Shown here piece by piece: positions 58,140-64,000 of a stretch of 64,000 bases of DNA. The stretch spans positions 1,364,001-1,428,000 of the forward strand of contig JAUPSS010000004.1 in assembly GCA_040285825.1 (NCBI GenBank), given 5' to 3'. Numbering within the stretch: the first letter of the stretch is position 1; every line of letters begins with the position of its first letter. A model generated the notes under the pieces. The model saw only the letters and a program-made list of their open reading frames with translations. It did not search any database and was not told where the DNA came from. Origin of the DNA: Eukaryota sp. TZLM1-RC (lineage: Eukaryota > Metamonada: BaSk clade). A program made the position numbers and the translations under genes.

Positions 58140-59351
58140 ATGCCAACCCTTAACAACCCAACTCTTAATATATCCTTGAGCAAGGTTCACTCTAATGCTA
58201 AGATAATCTTGAACATCTGCCGAAAACACAACATTGAGCCTTGTGCTGTCACTAAAGGTGTTTGTGCTGACATCAAGATCGCTGAAGCACTCGTGAATGC
58301 TGGTTTCAATATGTTGGCGGATAGTCGTATGGAAAATCTCTTGGACTTAAGGATGGCGTTTCCCTCAATCAAGCTCTTGAATTTGCGTATCCCAATGATA
58401 AGTGAGATGGATCGTCTCGTTGAGACGGTGGATTATAGTATAATTTCGGAATGGGAATCTCTTATTGCCATGAATTCATCGGCCAAGAAATTCAACAAGG
58501 TCATGAAGGTTATTCCAATAATGGAACTTGGAGATCTCCGTGAAGGTATGCATGAAGAGGAGTTACTTGCATTGCTCCCTCATTTCGCTAATTACCACCC
58601 CAAACTTCACCCTAACTCAACAACGGTGTCTTCAGAGCTTGATGCACCTCTCAAAGACATTCAATCCAATAGGTGTAACCCTATAATTAACTCCAGTTGT
58701 AAGCTAGACAACATTTATCTTGCCGGAATAGCAGCGAACCACAAGTGTTTATCAGGAGTATTGCCGGATCACACTAACCTCGGCAAATTTGCTGAAATTG
58801 CAGACAAGGTTTGTTTTCGCTAACCCTAACCCTAGGTCAATAACCATTTTGATTTGGAAATTGTTTCTGGTGGCAATTCATCCGCATTCTACATGATGGA
58901 TTCTGGAAGTCTTCCTTCCATCATTAATAACTTACGCTTAGGAGAATCAGTGTTACTTGGCCGAGAACGAGCTTTTTGGAAACCCATTAGTGGTTGTTGT
59001 TCTGATGCCTTCACTATACATGCTGAAATAGTTGAACTCAAAAGTAAACAAAGTTTGCCCATAGGAACTATTGGAATGAATGCATTTGGGGAGACTCCTC
59101 CTCCTCCAAAAGATAAAGGTGTCATTAAGAGAGCAATTTTAGCAATAGGTGAGCAGGATATTGAATTTGAAAATTTGACTCCATTAGAGAACGGGGTTGA
59201 AATTTTGGGCGCGAGTTCAGATCATTTGATAGTCGATGTCAGTGGTTATAGGAGTAATCTGCGTATTGGAGATTCGTTAAGATTTGGTGTCAATTATTCC
59301 ACCATGATGAAGGCTTTTACTAGCAAATATGTAAATAAAAAGTATATTTAA
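58140..59351 (+). CDS. Ornithine racemase / alanine racemase-family PLP enzyme, two exons
   Basis: Exons 58140-58808 and 58836-59351 join across a 27-nt GT-AG intron to 394 aa. The fold-type III PLP lysine is in EPCAVTKGVCAD near residue 40. Later segments EIVSGGNSSAFYMMDSG, LRLGESVLLGRERAFW, LPIGTIGMNAFGE, KRAILAIGEQDIE and EILGASSDHLIVDV fit closely the bacterial ornithine racemase branch of the alanine-racemase N-domain family. It should interconvert L- and D-amino acids, ornithine being the best guess, in the cytosol. A short insert near residue 160 (YHPKLHPNSTTVSSEL) is not in the bacterial pattern I know. Bacterial origin is likely. The intron's 3' half is CTAACCCTAACCCTAG, a telomere-like repeat. 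Confidence 0.85.
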
Positions 59352-60155
59352 ATTTTAAAACAAGGTTTGTTTTTGTTTTTGTTGAACTGCAACCCTTAAT
59401 TATATTAACTCAGACCAATGCAGCCCAATTCACTAAACCATGAATTCCTCTACAATATCCTGATCGACTTGCCGTCTCCCTAATGATTTTTCCAATTTTA
59501 TATATTGTAATTGTGTATTTTATGTTTTCATATTTCTTATGAAATGAATAAAATGGTTTGATCTAAAATTTATACAAAAAATCGATGTAATCCATTAGTT
59601 ATGGCATAATGACTTCGTGACCATTACAAGTAGTTATCAACTCTTTTTGATGGTTTATGCTCAGGGGTCTGAATAATTGAATTGGCAATTAATTGTCACA
59701 GCCAAATTGAAACCAATCAGTTATTGCAATTATGTATGTACCACAGTAAAACTCATCTTTATAATAAAAAAACGAAACTATAAAAAGGATGATGAACAGT
59801 GGATCATTTCAGTTTTCTAATCAAACAACTCATCTTCTTCATTCCATTGACGTGATCATACAGTACGAAATACTGTCAAATCCATTACACTTTGTTTCAT
59901 TATAGTCCACATTATTGTTTTGTTGTGGGATAGATGAATGAGTAGGATGTTGATTTTTCAGTTGTTTAATAATCAAATATTATTAGTTTTATTTATTAGA
60001 AAACATGTAAATCAACAACTAAATAGCCCACTCCTAAATAATAATTAGAATTATATTTCAATAAAAATACAGTAAATAAAAAAATCCTTAAATAAAAGAT
60101 TTTCATTAATTTCAACTCCATCATATCTCATATCACATTTTTGTACTGTTAGTAG
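59352..60155. other. Intergenic with a retroelement scrap
   Basis: At about 59,435-59,500 the minus strand codes RRQVDQDIVEEFMV-stop, a family B 3' end. The rest is AT-rich and includes the promoter region of the RhoGDI gene. Confidence 0.5.
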
Positions 60156-60755
60156 ATGGCAGACACACAAAATGATAACACTCCGGTACTAGAAGACCTC
60201 AAACGAGAGGACGATGGGTACAAGGCCAAGGACATCTCTCTTGAAGAAGCTCTCCAAGCCGACGCTGAAGATGAATCTCTTCGCAAATGGAAGGAGAGTC
60301 TTCTCACAGAGGCTGGTCCAATTGGAGGTTCCAAGGAAGTCAACCTGACGTCCTTCTCCCTCGTCTTTGGGGACGGACAAGCCCCCATCTCTGTCCCACT
60401 CAACGACCCTGCTGCCTTGGAAGAGCTGTCAAAAAACCCCATCATTTTGAAGGAAGGTATTGCCTTTAGATACAAAGTCACCTTTACTGTATCTGGGGAT
60501 ATTCTTTCTGGTCTCACCTTTTTAGCGTCCATCTACCGTCTCAAGATCCGTGCAGCGAAGCAGGAATATGTTTTAGGTTCTTATGCGCCACGTCAGAATG
60601 AACATGAAGTTGTGTTCCCAAGTGGTTTTGATGAGTATCTGTACACTCCTTCTGGTATTACAGGTAGGGGGACCTATTTAACTAGATGTGTTTTCACTGA
60701 TGATGATGGAAAAAAATATTTTGATTTTAGTTTTCACTTTAAGGTGGTCAAATAA
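60156..60755 (+). CDS. Rho GDP-dissociation inhibitor
   Basis: 199 aa, single exon, starting MADTQNDNTPVLEDLKREDD. The N-terminal regulatory arm ends in DISLEEALQADAEDESLRKW, a helix that inhibits nucleotide exchange on Rho. The immunoglobulin-like isoprenyl-binding domain has LTSFSLVFGDGQAPISVPL, FRYKVTFTVSGDILSGLTFL, VLGSYAPRQ, TPSGITGRGTYLTRCVFTDD and ends FDFSFHFKVVK. Length and all landmarks match RhoGDI. It extracts prenylated Rho and Rac GTPases from membranes and keeps them GDP-bound. The GC content is higher than the surroundings, as usual for its well-expressed genes. Confidence 0.95.
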   Translation: MADTQNDNTPVLEDLKREDDGYKAKDISLEEALQADAEDESLRKWKESLLTEAGPIGGSKEVNLTSFSLVFGDGQAPISVPLNDPAALEELSKNPIILKEGIAFRYKVTFTVSGDILSGLTFLASIYRLKIRAAKQEYVLGSYAPRQNEHEVVFPSGFDEYLYTPSGITGRGTYLTRCVFTDDDGKKYFDFSFHFKVVK

Positions 60756-61039
60756 GTGTGTATAGAATTGTAAAAAAAATAAATTGTTTCTTAAAACGGT
60801 TTTTCGGCAATAATTCGGTATTAGTGGTGTAAGGGTTTTGTAGTGGAATCATCAATGTCTGTTTTTATTGAGTGCCCGGCATCAAATTCAAAGCAATTAA
60901 GAACTTTATATTTATTCGGTGCTCAGCAATTATGCACTTCTCATCAGCACCATGCACTAACATAATTGAGATACAGAGAAGCGATTCTGTTTTGTGGTTC
61001 ATTTTTTCCAATAAAATTGATAAATTTCTCCAAAAAACT
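60756..61039. other. Intergenic, no gene seen
   Basis: Follows the RhoGDI stop; contains AATAAA-like sites at 60,778 that could serve polyadenylation. Confidence 0.4.
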
Positions 61040-61280
61040 AAAGAACAATGTTCAAATTCTAAATCTTCATAACCCAAATTAGCCAATAAGAATTTACTGG
61101 AAGTTTTTCCTTCTTGAAAGCTACCAAGAGATAATATAGCCGAAATAAAAAGTGGACAATACCTTTAAAATTTAAAAACACAAATCTACTCTGCTAAAAC
61201 GTTTTGTCGAAAATTCTCCCTGTACGTTGATTTAAAATTCCGAAAAATCATCCAAAAAAGATAATGCAAGTGGTCGAAAA
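61040..61280 (-). mobile_element. Decayed 3' end, family C retrotransposon
   Basis: The minus strand reads RPLALSFLDDF and then pieces similar to FSTKRFSRVDLCF and ILKVLS with stops, matching the end of the 50,300 fragment. Confidence 0.5.
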
Positions 61281-61460
61281 ATGTAAAGTTGCTAAATATG
61301 CGAAATTCATTTCCTCAGTTGATGAAAAATCTCATGCCCAATATAATTTATGTCCCTTTGTTTTTCTTTGCTTGGATCACTAGGTAATGCTTCTTTGGCT
61401 TTCCTTGACGTTTTTGTTGTAGTTGCAAATAAAAGAACAGGAAGAATTTTTTAAATAAAT
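61280..61460 (+). mobile_element. Decayed piece of RLE retrotransposon, opposite orientation
   Basis: The plus strand codes AKYAKFISSVDEKSHAQYNL and then pieces of CPFVF, LGNASLAFLDVFV and NKRTGRIF, the conserved post-endonuclease region. It abuts the minus-strand fragment head to head. Confidence 0.55.
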
Positions 61461-61489
61461 ATTGTAAATCTATTTTCAACGCTAGCAAA

Positions 61490-62590
61490 ACATTAAACAA
61501 AAAACTAGAAGTCAATATCCTCAAAACACGCATCAACATCATTAAATCTTTTAAGCGCGCGATTTTCATACTATATTCCTAATTGTAACAGTGCTGTGGT
61601 CAACATTTCTGGAATTGCTTTAAGATTACTAAAAACAATTCTTGTGCCAGAAATTGAAGTTCAATTCTTTTCCTGCTCTTTCGTTTATTAAACTTCTGAA
61701 ACCTTCAAGAAATTTAATGCCAGATATTGCAATGTTACCAAAAAGAGAAACAGCAAATGGAACCAACTGATAATTGACATGCTCAACACGTCCTAGCTGA
61801 GATAAGGGTTCACTGTACTTTTTGATTTTGCTCTTTTCAGCAAAGCAAAGTGGAGTTTCATCTCTTTTAGCAAAGTCAATTGCTGAGTCTTTACAAACAT
61901 CAACAGTGACAACATCAACAACTTTAATAACACCATCAGACCCAGGGGTAATTAAATCAGCACGGCGTTTCCCAAAAATATTTTCGTCTTCATTTTCCGA
62001 TGACAACCTTCGCACATGTGGTTCAACAAAAGCTTCAATGTGATGACTTTTGCACATAGCGTATAGGTGGTCTCTAACAGCATCGTGAACAACTGAGCGA
62101 TATGTAATTATAAATTTGCAATTAAATCAATGATTCAGATTAATGAGCTGACCACAACGACAAATCAAATCATTTGGCACACTACATAGTCACTGAAAAC
62201 ACCTCATCCTGAAGGCAGTTGTCCATTGATGATCATTTAATTATAGACCATATACATTTGGAATCTGGGAAATAAGACAACGTGAGCTACTATCCTTGAG
62301 GTCAATTAAAAAGTTTGCAAAAACGGGATTCTTTTCTTTAGCCAAGCTAAGACGAACAGTGAAATCCAAGTTTTCAAAAACTTTTAATATCTTTTTTTTG
62401 CAATTTAGTATATGCAAATTTCAAGGAAATCATACTCCTGGGTGGAATTTCTTGAATATCAGCAGGAAAGCATTTGGACCATATGTGAGGAGAGATGCAT
62501 TCAATTTCACTCTGCAAGGACACTAAATAGTCACTAACACAACATTCTATTAAATGCTGGTTTTCAAGAAGAATTGTCAATCGTGTTTAC
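61490..62590 (-). mobile_element. Family D RLE retrotransposon, longer copy with frameshifts
   Basis: The minus strand contains SEIECISPHIWSKCFPADIQ (post-RT region, 62,374-62,580), a decayed zinc-knuckle region, KRRADLITPGSDGVIKVVDV, KIKKYSEPLSQLGRVEHV, FAVSLFGNIAISGIKFLEGF and the family end near 61,505. It is almost identical to 12,525-13,047 in their overlap. Indels near 61,640 and 62,200 break the frame. Confidence 0.8.
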
Positions 62591-62740
62591 TGGCAAAACA
62601 GTATTGTATTTTTTGTTTTTAAGAGAATGTTGAAATTAAATTCTGGTTCACTCTTTCCTTTTGGGAAGTTTTCTGAATCTTTGGCAATTAATCGTTCTGA
62701 TGCAGGGGAGGCTGGCTTTGAGGATGTGGACTTTTAGTAT
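62582..62740 (+). mobile_element. 3' end of RLE retrotransposon, plus strand
   Basis: Reads YWQNSIVFFVFKRMLKLNSG and ends EAGFEDVDF-stop. Its 3' UTR (TTTCATGTTTTCATATTCC) resembles the sequence at 59,516. It abuts the minus-strand family D copy. Confidence 0.65.
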
Positions 62741-63632
62741 TTCATGTTTTCATATTCCTTATGAGATAAATAAAATAACTTTCAATATAGATACAAACGT
62801 AGGACTCCTAACACATCATTGCTTAATGAATTGCAGGTATCTCACTAGTGAGTCCCATAGTATATACAGAATAACATTAAATAAAATTATCTTTTTCTTA
62901 ACCCACCATACAACTACATATAGTCTTACATCAAGCTATCATAATGCCTAGCGACAACCCAATTTCATAAGCTGATCTCAAAGCAATTCAACCTCAACTC
63001 TGGACAACCAATTGGCAATTGCAAATTGCTTGGATACATGAGCATTTATTCTATAACATAGCGTGTACAAATCACAAACAATTTATATTCAATATTCAGA
63101 CCAAAGTAAATGGATTCATATTGTTTCTCACCTTTGATATTGAACAAAATTCTCCTTCAGTTTTTGAAAGTTCAAATCCTTGATTGAGTATTCAGTATTT
63201 AAAACATTATACTGTTGTTCTATAGGGTAAACACTCACTTTTTGAATAGTTACCAATAAATCTTTCACCTATTGTTAACAGGTAACCTCAATTCCAAGCC
63301 CCCTTGAAAAAATGATTGATCATCAATATATTGTAATATCATAATATAATTTTCAAGACATTTTACCATGTGGTGATCCTTGGCACTCGCAGAAAAAGAT
63401 TCAAATAGACGATAACAAAATGAAATCGACTTTTAAAAGGAACTTTCACTTGGTTGGATTTTTTTTCGTTGCTGTTTTTTGGATTGTGGGTAACTTCCAT
63501 ACAACAAACAAACACAGTTGGAACATATAAAAAAACAAATTACACTGGAAATTCAACATGAAAATAATTTTATTCTAAACAACCTTTATGAATTATCCAG
63601 AGAAACAGTATAATCAATGTTTACACTGATTA
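62741..63632. other. No gene seen
   Basis: AT-rich DNA between the last retroelement fragment and the satellite-like repeat. Confidence 0.45.
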
Positions 63633-64000
63633 CTAGGGTTAAAAATCTTGAAAGAAATAGATCAGTTTCACAGTTTAAAATCTTGTAGATCATAAGACCG
63701 TCGTGAAAGATTCATCACACGGGACCGAGAGGAAGAAAACATACTTGTGACAAGTGCACTAGTCATGGTGGACTACAGAACTGCATCACCAACTGGGTAA
63801 CTAGGGTTAACATTGTCAAAAAAATAGTTCAGTTTCACAGTGTAAAATCTTGTAGATCATAAGACCGTCGTGAAAGATTCATCACATAAGATTGAGAGGA
63901 AGAAAACATACTTGGGACATGAGCAATAGTCAAGATTGAGTAGGGAACCGCATAACAGACTCCTCTACCACTAGGGTTAACATTCTTGAAAGAAGTGGTT
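63633..64000. repeat. Satellite-like tandem repeat, period about 169 bp, with TAGGGTTA motif
   Basis: CTAGGGTTAA starts units at 63,633, 63,801 and 63,971. Within each, AAAATCTTGTAGATCATAAG and ACCGTCGTGAAAGATTCATC recur at the same spacing. Two complete units and the start of a third are visible and the array continues past the window. The motif at each unit start matches one TTAGGG-type telomere repeat. Confidence 0.9.

Noticed and set aside
1-64000. tRNA, rRNA and snoRNA genes
   Set aside because: I looked for tRNA B-box-like sequences (GGTTCRANTCC and complement) and rRNA-like GC-rich blocks and found none I could support; a covariance-model scan would be decisive.

Overview
The window is nuclear DNA from an AT-rich single-celled eukaryote, probably a free-living protist. 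Its genes are compact and use the standard stop codons, and many are interrupted by GT-AG introns of only about 26 to 37 nt. Typical eukaryotic genes are present: a Rab23-like GTPase, a Rho-GDP dissociation inhibitor, an ARID-domain chromatin protein, a ubiquitin-like BAG6-type protein, a COPI-associated membrane protein and an ankyrin protein. Two genes look bacterial in origin but carry these tiny spliceosomal introns, so they are genuinely nuclear: a secreted endonuclease I and an ornithine/alanine racemase-type PLP enzyme. Rab23 hints at a lineage with cilia or flagella. TTAGGG-like tracts suggest TTAGGG telomeres. I cannot name the genus.

Layout. 0-5.5 kb: end of a COPI-associated protein, secreted endonuclease I, ARID/armadillo-like protein. 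5.5-8 kb: a graveyard of retroelement 3' ends and decayed DNA. 8-11.3 kb: a large ankyrin protein. 11.9-13.1 kb: more retroelement fragments. 13.4-23.5 kb: a cluster of a cysteine-rich single-pass membrane protein family (three intact-looking copies and one pseudogene). Two of the copies lie with two metallothionein-like genes in a nearly perfect inverted duplication (arms 16,091-19,321 and 20,242-23,481). 26.8-35.6 kb: secreted leucine-rich-repeat (LRR) proteins (one intact, two partial copies) around two retroelement copies. 35.6-46.6 kb: a 363-bp tandem duplication, an RCC1-LRR pseudogene split by the longest retrotransposon, and an Spt5-KOW-like fragment. 46.7-49.7 kb: BAG6-like and coiled-coil genes. 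49.9-55.7 kb: retroelement debris, an LTR-type integrase fragment and a second broken RCC1-LRR gene. 55.8-60.8 kb: Rab23, racemase, RhoGDI. 61-64 kb: nested retroelement fragments and a satellite-like repeat of about 169 bp carrying a telomere-like motif, running off the window end.

The dominant mobile DNA is a set of at least five related families of non-LTR retrotransposon. They encode a reverse transcriptase followed by a zinc knuckle and a restriction-like (PDDEXK) endonuclease with the motif RGD-X13-D and K-x-K-K-Y. Nearly all copies are 5'-truncated, often only the last few dozen codons. The genes do not form one pathway. The clearest local theme is amplification of secreted, membrane and metal-binding cysteine-rich proteins beside mobile elements.
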